Shown in pieces: positions 1 through 8,125 of a stretch of DNA of 64,000 nucleotides. Position numbers and translations under genes: made by a program. The notes beneath the pieces are model-generated. The model searched no databases. It worked only from the letters and a program-made list of their open reading frames with translations, and was not told the DNA's origin. The stretch lies in NCBI GenBank assembly GCA_031272035.1, contig JAISUO010000013.1, positions 20,942-84,941 on the forward strand. The letters run 5' to 3'. Position 1 is the stretch's first letter, and every line of letters starts with the position of its first letter. The stretch comes from Synergistaceae bacterium. Its GTDB lineage: Bacteria; Synergistota; Synergistia; Synergistales; Aminobacteriaceae.

Positions 1-139
1 CATCGCTTCTTTGAAAGGCAGGGACTCCAGCTGGTATCTCTGCCCCGTCTGCGGCTACGTCCACGAGGGCCGCGCCCCCGACGTCTGCCCTATCTGCGGC
101 GCAAAGGCGGCTGTTTTCAAAGAGAATCCCTGCTGTTGA
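1..139 (+). CDS. C-terminal fragment of a rubrerythrin/rubredoxin-domain protein
   Basis: The window opens inside this gene; codons are read from base 2 and end with TGA at 137-139. The 45 visible residues hold two CxxC knuckles (CPVCG and CPICG) about 15 residues apart, which is the iron-binding pattern of a rubredoxin-like domain. The short tail after the second knuckle, ending in two cysteines, fits the C-terminus of a rubrerythrin, a cytoplasmic peroxide-reducing di-iron protein common in anaerobes. The N-terminal ferritin-like part is outside the window, so a rubredoxin-domain fusion other than rubrerythrin is possible. A strong terminator follows at 167-193. Confidence 0.75.
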   Translation, partial: IASLKGRDSSWYLCPVCGYVHEGRAPDVCPICGAKAAVFKENPCC

Positions 140-166
140 TTCCCGAACCGTTTTATACCCGAGCCG

Positions 167-193
167 GCCGTTCACTCCGTGAACGGCTTTTTT
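167..193 (+). terminator. Rho-independent terminator after the rubredoxin-domain gene
   Basis: A perfect 9-bp stem (GCCGTTCAC / GTGAACGGC) with a 3-nt loop is followed directly by six T. It lies 28 bases past the stop codon of the upstream gene. Confidence 0.9.
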
Positions 194-304
194 ATGTCCG
201 GCCATTATTTCTGATAGAATAACTAAAAGAACGCAGACACTGTTTAGGCTGTACTCACAAAATCGGGAGCAAATTTTTATTTTATATAAGGAGAAGATCT
301 TCAG

Positions 305-2443
305 GTGTCTCGACGATGGATGAGAGCAGGGATATTTTTTTCATTCTTATTCTCGTTTTTATTTCTGTTTTTGTCAGAACGACCGGACGTCGCGGAGGCT
401 GACGCCACAGCTTACGATGTGATCGTGGCCGGAGGCGGGATAAGCGGCATGGCGGCCGCTCTTCAGGCGGCAAAACTGGGAGCGGGGGTTCTGGTGGCAG
501 AACCTGGCGACTGGATCGGCGGTCAGGCCACCGCCGCGGGCGTCTCCACCATGGACGACCTGAGCCCTTTGCGCAGCGGGCTGTACCGTCATTTCATCGC
601 CCGGATAAAACGTCATTACGACCGACTGGGCAAATCCATGGCCACCTGTTACTGGAACGCGAAAAATATCGCATTCGAACCCTCGACGGGACAGCGCGTT
701 CTTTTTGAAATGGCGGATGAAATCCGCGCCGCGAGCCCCGGGCCTCTCGATATTCTTCTGCGAACCAAAGTGACGCGGGTGGAGCGGCAGGGAAACAGAA
801 TCACAGGCGTCACGATCACGGACCGGAACGGGACAGAGCGGGAAATCAGGTGCCGCGTGCTGATCGACGCCACGGAATACGGAGATATTTTACCTCTGGC
901 AGGCGCCGGGTATCGGGCCGGAAACTCCGCCACGCCTTCCATCGATCCGAAGGCCGTCATTCAGGACATCACCTGGATCACCATCATTCAGCGTTACCCC
1001 CGGGGCATTCCCGGCAGTCTTCGTGTCACCACGCCCCTGCCCGGCTATCCGGAAGCCAGAAAAATCTATGAACGCTACGTCACCGCGAAGGGAGGCACCT
1101 TTCAGGGAACCTATCCCGTCCGGCTTCCTGTGGATTTCGTCACCCACAACGCCTACCGCGGCCTCCCCGATTCCTCCACGCCTCAGAACTACGACGGACA
1201 GCGCAAAAACTGGAAATTCATCACAAAAACCAGCGTCAACTGGGGTAACGATTATCCGGGTCACGTGATCAAAACAATCCCTGGTCTGCCGGTGGCCTAT
1301 CTGGAGGACGAAAAAATTCGCGCTCAGATGGAAAAAGAGGCTTTTCTCAGAACGCTTCATTTTATTTATTACATTCAAAACGAACTTGGAGAGCCCTGGT
1401 CCGTGGCCAACGACGAATACAACGCCGCCGCTCTTCCGCCCGCCGCCGGCGAGTTGCCGGAGGAATGGCGGGAAATCGCCCGTCGTATGCCCCCCATCCC
1501 CTACGTTCGGGAGTCGCGGAGGGTCATTGGAGATCACACGCTGACGTCAGAGGAGCTTTTTTACAACTCTCAGAACTATCTGGACGGACAAAGCCACGAA
1601 TTTGAGGACGCCATCGCCATCGGCCGATATGGACTGGACCTGCACGGCGCCAACGAGGATGCTCACATGGAACGAAACCTGAACGAAAGAACCGCCTCCA
1701 TCGAGCTGAATCGTCCCCGCAATCCTTTTCAGGTTCCCCTGCGCATTCTGATTCCGAAAAACGTCGAGGGGCTTCTCGCCGCTGAAAAAAATCTTTCGAT
1801 GACGCGGCTGGTTTCCGGCGCTCTGCGGGTTCAGCCCATCTGCATGATGGTGGGACAGGCGGCGGGGGCGCTGGCAGCCCTTTCTCTGCGGGACGGCCTG
1901 CCGCTTCGGGAGGTTCCTCCCGTGAGGGTCCAGCGGACTCTTTTGGAGGCTGGCGTCGTTCTGTCTCTCAGCAACTACTCGGACGTTTCGTCGAAACATC
2001 CCTTTTTCCGGGCAATCCAGCTTTCCAGCCTGCACAGGCTGCTCCGCCCCATCGTGCCTCCCCGTCTCAATCCGTCCGCTAAAGGGATTTTCGGCGTGAA
2101 CAGGCCTGTCGCGCGAGGCGAAATGTTCGACATACTGAAAAGAGCCCGGGCGGCCTCCGGAACCTTCGCCGAACGGGAGCCGGATGAAACGAAAAATATC
2201 GAGGGGAAGGCAAAAGCCGTGACGCGGCAGGAGTTTCTCGAAGCGGTCTTTCGCGCGTTCGAATGGGGGGATTTCCCCTCGAAAAGCGAGAGAACGACAA
2301 AGGCCAGAAGCGCCGATATTCTGCAAAATCTGGGCGTTCCCGGCCTTTTCGGAACCAATATGGAGTCCGCCCTCGCCCGGCCCGTCACCCGGGGGGAAGC
2401 CGCTGAAATCCTCATGAAGGCCATGACGATGAAAAACAGCTGA
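305..2443 (+). CDS. Exported FAD-dependent oxidoreductase with SLH-like C-terminal region
   Basis: 712 residues. The start is GTG at 305, with AAGGAGA at 288-294; an ATG five codons on (320) is the alternative. Residues 1-33 are a hydrophobic, Phe/Leu-rich signal peptide. The flavin domain follows: a GGGISG dinucleotide-binding loop near residue 43, then a DWIGGQ motif, both typical of the FAD_oxidored family (PF12831). The family core ends near residue 560. The remaining 150 residues contain two segments with the SLH signature (VARGEMFDIL, VTRGEAAEILMKAM) and a third weaker one (VTRQEFLEAVF), suggesting attachment to the cell envelope. The substrate is unknown. A secreted, wall-anchored flavoprotein is unusual because FAD must be loaded before or after export. 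No clear promoter was found upstream, and the next gene is convergent. Confidence 0.8.
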   Translation: MSRRWMRAGIFFSFLFSFLFLFLSERPDVAEADATAYDVIVAGGGISGMAAALQAAKLGAGVLVAEPGDWIGGQATAAGVSTMDDLSPLRSGLYRHFIARIKRHYDRLGKSMATCYWNAKNIAFEPSTGQRVLFEMADEIRAASPGPLDILLRTKVTRVERQGNRITGVTITDRNGTEREIRCRVLIDATEYGDILPLAGAGYRAGNSATPSIDPKAVIQDITWITIIQRYPRGIPGSLRVTTPLPGYPEARKIYERYVTAKGGTFQGTYPVRLPVDFVTHNAYRGLPDSSTPQNYDGQRKNWKFITKTSVNWGNDYPGHVIKTIPGLPVAYLEDEKIRAQMEKEAFLRTLHFIYYIQNELGEPWSVANDEYNAAALPPAAGELPEEWREIARRMPPIPYVRESRRVIGDHTLTSEELFYNSQNYLDGQSHEFEDAIAIGRYGLDLHGANEDAHMERNLNERTASIELNRPRNPFQVPLRILIPKNVEGLLAAEKNLSMTRLVSGALRVQPICMMVGQAAGALAALSLRDGLPLREVPPVRVQRTLLEAGVVLSLSNYSDVSSKHPFFRAIQLSSLHRLLRPIVPPRLNPSAKGIFGVNRPVARGEMFDILKRARAASGTFAEREPDETKNIEGKAKAVTRQEFLEAVFRAFEWGDFPSKSERTTKARSADILQNLGVPGLFGTNMESALARPVTRGEAAEILMKAMTMKNS

Positions 2444-2453
2444 TACCCGGTTG

Positions 2454-2490
2454 ATACCAATTTGAAATAAAATTTGAAGTAAAAGGCCCG
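2454..2490 (+). repeat. Left-end fragment of the 101-bp inverted-repeat element
   Basis: This fragment starts with the element terminus ATACCAATTTGAAATAAAA and runs into TTTGAAGTAAAAGGCC, a second slightly different copy of the same left end. The rest of the element is missing. It sits 10 bases after the stop codon of the flavoprotein and fills most of the 65-bp gap before the convergent pdxA2. Confidence 0.7.
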
Positions 2491-2508
2491 AAGCAGGACT
2501 TCCGCGCT

Positions 2509-3564
2509 TTATTGAGCCACGAGCTGAGCGGCCATGCGGAGGGCATCCTTCATGGACTGGGGGTTTGCCCGTCCCTCTCCCGCCTTGCCGAAGGCCGTTC
2601 CGTGGTCCACGGAGGTTCGGACGATGGGCAGCCCCAAAGTGATGTTGACGCCGGCGAGCTGTCCCCACTGTCCGGTTTTCTCGTCGTATTTGAACCCCAC
2701 GAGCTTGGTTGGAATGTGTCCCTGGTCGTGATACATGCAGACCACGGCGTCGTACATGCCCCCCAGCATTTTGCTGAAGACCGTGTCCGCGGGCAGAGGT
2801 CCCTCGACGGTCATGCCCTTTTCGCAGGCCTGCTCCACGGCGGGGCGGATTTCCACGTCGTCCTCCGTTCCGAAAAGTCCGCCTTCGCCGCAGTGGGGAT
2901 TGAGCCCCGCCACCGCAATCCGGGGATTTTCGACTTTCATTTTTTTCAGGGCGTCCCAGGTCAGTTCGATGACCCGCAGAACCCGGGCTGTTTTTACCCT
3001 GTCGCAGGCTGTCCTCAGAGAAACGTGGGTCGAAACGTGGGAAACCCGAAAATTTCCGTCCGCAAGCATCATCGTGTAGTCTCGGGTCTTCGTCAGGTCG
3101 GCGTAAATTTCCGTGTGCCCGGAGTAGTGGCAGCCCCCCAGGTTCAGCGCGGCTTTGTTGATGGGGCCCGTCACCGTGGCATCCACCTCTTTTTTCAGGG
3201 CCAGTTCAATCACCTTCGCCACGTACTCGAAGGAGACCTTTCCCTGCAGGGCCGTCACCGTTTTGTGCCGAAGCTCTTCGAGAGGCATGTTTTCCAGATC
3301 GTAAACGTTGACGATATTGGGCTCGAAAACGCAGTCCGCAACCTTTTTGACCACGTTCAGCTCAAGCGGCGGCCTTCCGTCCTTTCGGTTTTCCTTCAGA
3401 TCGCAGAAGCGCAGCGCGTCCTCCACAATTCGCGCGTCGCCCACGATCAAAGGACGCCCGTATTTATGAACTTCGGGATCGTCAAGAGCTTTCACCGCAA
3501 CTTCGGGACCGATTCCTCCCGGGTCTCCCATGGAGATGCCCAAAATAGGCCTGAATATTTCCAT
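2509..3564 (-). CDS. pdxA2: PdxA-family 4-phosphate dehydrogenase (PdxA2, D-threonate/D-erythronate pathway)
   Basis: 351 residues, the usual length of the PdxA family. Family motifs are present in order: GDPGGIGPE near the N-terminus, TGPINKAAL, the metal-binding HYSGHTE, AGLNPHCGE, and YHDQGHIP near residue 250. PdxA enzymes oxidise a 4-phosphohydroxy acid with NAD and decarboxylate it. The gene follows a DUF1537 acid-sugar kinase by 57 bases on the same strand. That pairing is characteristic of PdxA2, which handles 4-phospho-D-threonate or erythronate to give dihydroxyacetone phosphate, rather than of vitamin B6 synthesis. No other pyridoxal-synthesis gene is nearby. The start ATG at 3564 has AGGA six bases upstream. 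Confidence 0.85.
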   Translation of the reverse strand: MEIFRPILGISMGDPGGIGPEVAVKALDDPEVHKYGRPLIVGDARIVEDALRFCDLKENRKDGRPPLELNVVKKVADCVFEPNIVNVYDLENMPLEELRHKTVTALQGKVSFEYVAKVIELALKKEVDATVTGPINKAALNLGGCHYSGHTEIYADLTKTRDYTMMLADGNFRVSHVSTHVSLRTACDRVKTARVLRVIELTWDALKKMKVENPRIAVAGLNPHCGEGGLFGTEDDVEIRPAVEQACEKGMTVEGPLPADTVFSKMLGGMYDAVVCMYHDQGHIPTKLVGFKYDEKTGQWGQLAGVNITLGLPIVRTSVDHGTAFGKAGEGRANPQSMKDALRMAAQLVAQ

Positions 3565-3621
3565 CAGAATTCCTGTTCCTTTCCAAAAATAAGGGTTCGG
3601 CGGAGCAGAGCGGCTCCGCGC

Positions 3622-4884
3622 TCAGTGCTCCATAAGGTATTGATGCAGATGAAGCAGGACCTCATCGCCTCCGAAGCCGCCGGATTTCGTGAAAAAGTTC
3701 TGGCCGGTCCGCACGTTTTGGGAATGGATCAGGCCGGGTAAAAACTCCTCTTCCAGCTTCAGGGGGTATTGCTCCAGCTCCGAGAGGACGACGTTGGCCG
3801 TGTCGCCTCCTGAAAGGAAAAAATTGTCGATCCGAACGCCGGAGGCCAATTTTCGGACGATGACCCGCATGGCCTCCAGAATCGCAGTCGGGTTCATCTG
3901 CTCTTCCCCCACGCGAATCAGCAGTTCGGCGTCGGGTTTTCTCAGAGCGCGAAGCGACTCCTCGATCCATTGGGAAAGTCGTTCTCCGTTTTTCACTTCC
4001 TCTTCCGACAGGGTCAGCACGGGCATCCCCGTTTCCGCCGCCAGGCGATCCCCCTGGACGCGGGTCACCCTGGCGGCGGTTCCGCAAAACCAGAGTTTTC
4101 TGCCAGCGAAGGTTCCCGACCGCGGCCGATCGATCATCGTTTTTTTTCGGGAAGACAGAAGTTCGACGACTTCCCGGGCCAGCCCCGCCGACCCCACGGG
4201 CAGACAGTCGGGCCGAGCCGCCAGCGCGGCGATGATCTTCAAATCTTCCCGGGTGACGGCCTCACAGACAACCAGACAGGGGGAGTCCGAGGACCAGGAG
4301 TCAAGAAGAGCGTCCAGGGCCTCTTTTTCTCGGGACAGTGTTGAAAGGTCCAACAGGCGAGCCTGCAATTTTTCCGGCCCCGATACAATATCCACAACAT
4401 TCGACGTTTTTAAGGGAGTTCGGGGGTCTTTTCCCACTTCCGTCTCGGCCACGGGGACGTCATGCAGAAAGAGAAGTCCGTTCCGCACGGTACGCCCCTG
4501 CTCCACACTGGTGGGGGCAATCAGGGCGATTTTTTTCCCTGTGAGAGCAAGGACTTCCGAAACTTCTGCCCCGACCTGACCTCGCAGCGTGGAATCGACT
4601 TTTTTGTAAACGATTTCTCCCTTCAGTCCCGTGTCCTCGAAAGCGCCTCTGAGGGCCCGGCGGGCTTCCCGGGCTCCAAAATGCCGCGAATCCGTAAAGA
4701 CGGCCAGTCCCTTCGTCCGTCCTTCTTCGAAAAAATCTTCCTGAAGACAGGAGGCTCCGGAAGGGGTCAGCCACATGTCCTCGACGATCGAAGAAAATCG
4801 AATGCCCGTGTCCGCCGCGCCGGTCAGATCATCCGCGATGACGATCACAGCGTATTTTTCGAAACTTCCTCTTGCCCCGTTCAT
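3622..4884 (-). CDS. dtnK: Four-carbon acid sugar kinase (DUF1537; D-threonate/erythronate kinase)
   Basis: 420 residues from the ATG at 4884, chosen because GGAAGGAG lies 12 bases upstream; the frame stays open to 4908. The N-terminal domain begins with VIADDLTGAADTG, the sugar-binding motif of the family. The C-terminal domain carries the nucleotide-binding FLSGGDTANVV. The enzyme phosphorylates a four-carbon acid sugar at C4 using ATP, giving the substrate for the adjacent PdxA2. Exact substrate (D-threonate, D- or L-erythronate, or 2-oxo-tetronate) cannot be told from sequence. A terminator lies between this gene and the upstream aldolase, so kinase and dehydrogenase probably form their own unit or depend on read-through. 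Confidence 0.85.
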   Translation of the reverse strand: MNGARGSFEKYAVIVIADDLTGAADTGIRFSSIVEDMWLTPSGASCLQEDFFEEGRTKGLAVFTDSRHFGAREARRALRGAFEDTGLKGEIVYKKVDSTLRGQVGAEVSEVLALTGKKIALIAPTSVEQGRTVRNGLLFLHDVPVAETEVGKDPRTPLKTSNVVDIVSGPEKLQARLLDLSTLSREKEALDALLDSWSSDSPCLVVCEAVTREDLKIIAALAARPDCLPVGSAGLAREVVELLSSRKKTMIDRPRSGTFAGRKLWFCGTAARVTRVQGDRLAAETGMPVLTLSEEEVKNGERLSQWIEESLRALRKPDAELLIRVGEEQMNPTAILEAMRVIVRKLASGVRIDNFFLSGGDTANVVLSELEQYPLKLEEEFLPGLIHSQNVRTGQNFFTKSGGFGGDEVLLHLHQYLMEH

Positions 4885-4976
4885 GACAAAAAAAATCTCC
4901 TTCCGCATTTTGCCTTCGAACCCGTTTTCCGGGGATAAAGCGCCGAAAATGCTCCGGTCTGCGAGAAAAGGTATAC

Positions 4977-5008
4977 AAAAATGCCCCGAAGTTCGGGCTT
5001 CAGGGCAT
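4977..5008 (-). terminator. Rho-independent terminator after the class II aldolase gene
   Basis: Read on the minus strand, an 11-bp stem (ATGCCCTGAAG / CTTCGGGGCAT, one T-G pair) with a 6-nt loop is followed by TTTTTGT. It lies about 105 bases past the aldolase stop and 93 bases before the kinase start. The rest of the gap (4885-5113) shows no gene. Confidence 0.85.
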
Positions 5009-5113
5009 CGTCATTCCTGCCGCCAGGACATTACGGAGGACAACAACAATAAAAACGCTCTCTGAACCGAAGACGAAAAAATTCATCTTCTCAGGGATAT
5101 TTGGACTATTGAA

Positions 5114-6400
5114 TCAGTCGTCGAAGTTCCCCTTTGTTTTCTTTTTGTTCGGAGCCCTGTCAGCCGTATAGTTTTCCCTCGGGTTGAGGGGTTTTCTGTC
5201 CGGTGCGGCATTGTGGTCGAAGCGGCGTCCAATGACCTCCAGGACCTTCTCGGCGCTGCCCTCGGACTTCATCGCTTTGATGAATCGGGTCGCCCATTCC
5301 TCCGTTTCGCCGACGATACGCTCCACAATTTCGTCGGGCGCCTCCATGACGGCCTTGCCGAAGGGCAGATTGGCCTTCTTGTAATCTCCGCTCTTCCGGC
5401 TCAGTTTTTCTCCGTCCGCCCAGGAAACGATCCGGTTCCAAAGGGAATCTTCGATGCCCCGGCCGCTTTCCTTGACGTAGGATCCCGTGGAAGTATCCGC
5501 GTTGCCCGTTTCCGGGTCCATGCGAACGCCGAAAACGACATTTTGAAAGAGCGTTGCCACGTTGCCCTTGTTGATGCCGTACTTATAAAATTCCTCCACT
5601 TTTCGAATCGGCGTTCCGGATATTCCGTGCTGGGCGATGGAAGCGCCGTAGGGCCGAATCGCCTCCGCGATCTCCATGGTGCGGTTCAAATCTATGCCCT
5701 CCTGCTGCCCGCTGGAAGTGTCATAGGTTCCGTGCTGGGAGCCGTTGGAAATCGCCAGCAGATCGGGGTAGACCCCCCAGGCGTTGAGCCCGCCAATGAA
5801 GAAAAGCGCCTCTTCCACCGTGGAAAGTTCACCCGGCCCCTTGATCTCGCCGACCTCCACCTCCAGCCCCAGGTAGGCGGGAATACTCATGGCCACGTCC
5901 CGGGTGGCGCGCAAATTTTCATAATCGTCAAGATGGGAGGCGTCTACAGCAATGGAAGTCCAACCCTCGGCCACCAGTTTCGGCATATTGGGCACGGCTT
6001 TGACGAAGTCGGCCTCCCCTTTTATACCGTAGTGGTCCACATGCATGGCAAAAATTATGCCGTCGCCCAGCTCCTTGGAATAACGGGCCGCCCAGGCAGG
6101 CATGTTTTCAAAATTTCCGAAGCAGTACGTCGTTTCAGATTTTGCCACCTCCAGAACCACGGCGGCATTCAGTTTTTTGGCCGCTCGCAGCACGCCTTTG
6201 GCCGTCAGAGGATTACGGCAGTTGGCCGCCAAAACCACACAACCCAACTCCCGGCATGCCGTATAAATATCCCTTCCGCTCACCAGTCCAACCTCTTCGT
6301 TTCCCCACAGAGCTCTGACGTTCAGCGGTCTTCTTTCCAGCATAGCCTTGTACGCTTTTCCATTCACATCCACCATTGTCTCATATTCATCTCCGTCCAC
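5114..6400 (-). CDS. Class II fructose-bisphosphate aldolase-like protein
   Basis: 428 residues. The GTG at 6400 is taken as start because AAGGAG ends five bases before it. The TIM-barrel motifs of zinc-dependent class II aldolases are visible. The FAMHVDHYG segment near residue 120 resembles the family zinc-ligand and catalytic Asp motif, QHGISGTP near 260 is the second metal and phosphate site, and NKGNVAT precedes the end of the barrel. The C-terminal 130 residues are longer than in class IIb enzymes and end in a basic tail. The reaction is presumably aldol cleavage of a ketose phosphate. Next to a kinase/dehydrogenase pair that yields dihydroxyacetone phosphate, a triose-phosphate-producing or -consuming role is natural, but the real substrate is not known. 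Confidence 0.75.
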   Translation of the reverse strand: MDGDEYETMVDVNGKAYKAMLERRPLNVRALWGNEEVGLVSGRDIYTACRELGCVVLAANCRNPLTAKGVLRAAKKLNAAVVLEVAKSETTYCFGNFENMPAWAARYSKELGDGIIFAMHVDHYGIKGEADFVKAVPNMPKLVAEGWTSIAVDASHLDDYENLRATRDVAMSIPAYLGLEVEVGEIKGPGELSTVEEALFFIGGLNAWGVYPDLLAISNGSQHGTYDTSSGQQEGIDLNRTMEIAEAIRPYGASIAQHGISGTPIRKVEEFYKYGINKGNVATLFQNVVFGVRMDPETGNADTSTGSYVKESGRGIEDSLWNRIVSWADGEKLSRKSGDYKKANLPFGKAVMEAPDEIVERIVGETEEWATRFIKAMKSEGSAEKVLEVIGRRFDHNAAPDRKPLNPRENYTADRAPNKKKTKGNFDD

Positions 6401-6471
6401 AGGCGCTCCTTATAAAGCACTGCCCCGTTAAATATCAAAATTATATTACCATATAATTCATAAAAAACAAA

Positions 6472-6536
6472 ATTTACCTGTTAGCGACTGAACCAATAAG
6501 TTTATTTTTCCATAAAACAGGTAAATGAGCGTTCTT
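6472..6536. promoter_or_regulatory. Inverted repeat in the aldolase/pgsA divergent intergenic region
   Basis: ATTTACCTGTT (6472-6482) and its exact reverse complement AACAGGTAAAT (6526-6536) are separated by 43 bases. The pair lies upstream of a TATAAT read toward the aldolase gene, so it could be two operator half-sites bound by a looping regulator. Function is inferred only from symmetry and place. Confidence 0.4.
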
Positions 6537-6545
6537 TTATGCCAG

Positions 6546-6567
6546 TCTGAAGTAAAAGGCCTAAAGT
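6546..6567 (+). repeat. Short left-end fragment of the 101-bp element
   Basis: TCTGAAGTAAAAGGCCTAAAG matches bases 9-30 of the full element almost exactly. The terminal inverted repeat itself is degraded and no right end is present. Confidence 0.55.
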
Positions 6568-6602
6568 CAATAATACGACAGCGGTTTTTGGGCAACTCAT
6601 AC

Positions 6603-6630
6603 GTGCTTTTTATTTCTTTTACGCTATAAT
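6603..6630 (+). promoter_or_regulatory. Probable promoter of pgsA
   Basis: A perfect TATAAT (6625-6630) is preceded 16 bases upstream by GTGCTT, a weak -35. Because transcription would begin near 6637, a TTG start at 6630 is excluded, which supports the GTG at 6690. Confidence 0.45.
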
Positions 6631-6689
6631 TGCAGGGCGCGAATATCCCCTGTATCGTGTACTCAAATTATGGCGGAGGCTTGCGTCAG

Positions 6690-7265
6690 GTGAAAATGAA
6701 ATCTTTGAATCTACCCAATACACTCAGTCTTGTGCGCGTTTTTCTGGCGCCGCTGGTGTTGCTCTTTCTCACTCTCCGGATAAAAACCCCTTTCCCATTT
6801 CTCTCTTTTCTGGGAGCGGAAAGACCCAGTCTCGGAGATGCCCTGGCCGCAGGCGTTTTTATTGTGGCGGCGCTGACAGACTCCCTGGACGGCTACATTG
6901 CCCGACGGCACAAGCTGGTCACAACACTTGGAAAATTCATCGACCCTCTGGCGGACAAGGTGCTGGTCATCGCCGCCATGGTGGCTTTGGTGGAACTGCA
7001 GAGAATTCCGGCCTGGATTGTGGTGGTTATCATCACCCGGGAGTTTGTCGTGACGGGGTTGCGACTGGTGGCCTCAGCCGAAGGGGTTGTGATCGCAGCC
7101 TCCCGGGGAGGCAAAATCAAGACCGTGTTTCAGATCATTGCCATCATTCTGCTGATTCTGAAACTGCCGGGGGGTATGATTCTGATGTGGTGCGCCATGT
7201 TCCTCACCGTCTGGTCCGGTATGGAATATCTTATCGGCGGCGCGAAGCTCCTGGTGGAAGAGTGA
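6690..7265 (+). CDS. pgsA: CDP-diacylglycerol--glycerol-3-phosphate 3-phosphatidyltransferase
   Basis: About 191 residues from the GTG at 6690, with GGAGG 10 bases upstream; an ATG at 6696 is the near alternative. The CDP-alcohol phosphatidyltransferase signature DG-x2-AR-x8-G-x3-D-x3-D is complete (DGYIARRHKLVTTLGKFIDP followed by LAD), starting near residue 70. The enzyme is an integral membrane protein, with hydrophobic segments at the N-terminus and over the last 70 residues. It makes phosphatidylglycerol phosphate, the first committed step of anionic phospholipid synthesis. The length is normal for the family. The next gene starts 30 bases downstream, so the two may be cotranscribed. Confidence 0.9.
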   Translation: MKMKSLNLPNTLSLVRVFLAPLVLLFLTLRIKTPFPFLSFLGAERPSLGDALAAGVFIVAALTDSLDGYIARRHKLVTTLGKFIDPLADKVLVIAAMVALVELQRIPAWIVVVIITREFVVTGLRLVASAEGVVIAASRGGKIKTVFQIIAIILLILKLPGGMILMWCAMFLTVWSGMEYLIGGAKLLVEE

Positions 7266-7294
7266 CCGGGACGGCCTGAGGAAATGGAGCGACG

Positions 7295-8125
7295 GTGACG
7301 ATGCATTTCTTCAATTCTCTTTTCGATCTTCTTTTCAATTTTTTGTCTCTGGGGCAGTGGAACCTGACCCTGCCGGACTGGGGAATTTTCTGTCTGGCCG
7401 TTTTCATCGTGGGATTCGCCAAGGCGGGACTCCCCGGCGCCACCATCATCGCCGTTCCCCTCATGGCCATGATCCTTCCCCCGAAAATCTCGGTGGGAGT
7501 CATGCTGCCCATTTACATGATCGCGGACATAATGTCGGTGTGGCACTGGCGGCGTTACGCGGAACGCAACTACTGCTTCCCCTATCTCCTGTTCGTGGGG
7601 CTGGGGATCTGGGGGGCCTCCTTTATCGTCCGGGCGGTGGACAACAAAACATTCGGACTCCTCATTGGATGGGCGATATTGATTTTGCTTCTGATCAGCC
7701 TTTTGACGGAGGCCTGGGGCAAAAGAACCCAGGGAAAAAACGCCTCCGACGCGCCGCCACCTGAAAAACCTTCTCTTGCGATTTCAGCGTTTTTTGGCTT
7801 TTCAACCGGGCTGATCTCCTCCCTGGCTAACGCGGCGGGACCCATCGTGTCACTCTATATGATCGTGTCCCGCCGCAACAAATTTCAGTTTTTGGGGACG
7901 GTAGCCGTCTGCGCGTTTTTCATGAACTGGGCCAAGATCCCCCTTTTCGTCTCTCTGGGGAGCATCAGCCTTCAAACGCTGAAACTGGACGTGGCCGCCA
8001 TTCCCGCCATTGCGCTGGGAGTTCTCGCGGGATTCATCCTGGCGGGAAAAATTCCCCAGAAAGCCTTTAAAAATGTGATCTGCCTCCTCACCTTTCTCGC
8101 TTCACTGAACCTGATTTTTCGCTGA
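7295..8125 (+). CDS. TauE/SafE (DUF81) family membrane exporter
   Basis: 276 residues, with GTG at 7295 or ATG at 7301 as start. About eight membrane segments are seen in two halves separated by a hydrophilic loop around residues 145-160. Each half carries the family glycine/proline motif (GFAKAGLPGA near residue 45; GFSTGLISSLANAAGP near 170). The family moves sulfite, sulfoacetate or other small organosulfur or carboxylate anions; the substrate here is unknown. It lies 30 bases after pgsA. Its last 24 bases overlap the 3' end of the convergent AlbA_2 gene, so neither gene has room for a separate terminator. Confidence 0.8.
   Translation: MTMHFFNSLFDLLFNFLSLGQWNLTLPDWGIFCLAVFIVGFAKAGLPGATIIAVPLMAMILPPKISVGVMLPIYMIADIMSVWHWRRYAERNYCFPYLLFVGLGIWGASFIVRAVDNKTFGLLIGWAILILLLISLLTEAWGKRTQGKNASDAPPPEKPSLAISAFFGFSTGLISSLANAAGPIVSLYMIVSRRNKFQFLGTVAVCAFFMNWAKIPLFVSLGSISLQTLKLDVAAIPAIALGVLAGFILAGKIPQKAFKNVICLLTFLASLNLIFR

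Noticed and set aside
890..1537. Long open frame antisense to the exported flavoprotein (and similar long antisense frames throughout)
   Set aside because: High GC makes long shadow frames common. These lack ribosome sites, have Arg/Pro/His-rich sequences without domain character, and lie opposite genes with clear motifs.
6630..6689. N-terminal extension of PgsA from a TTG start
   Set aside because: The TTG overlaps the TATAAT box, the extension is not membrane-like or conserved in character, and a proper ribosome site serves the GTG at 6690.
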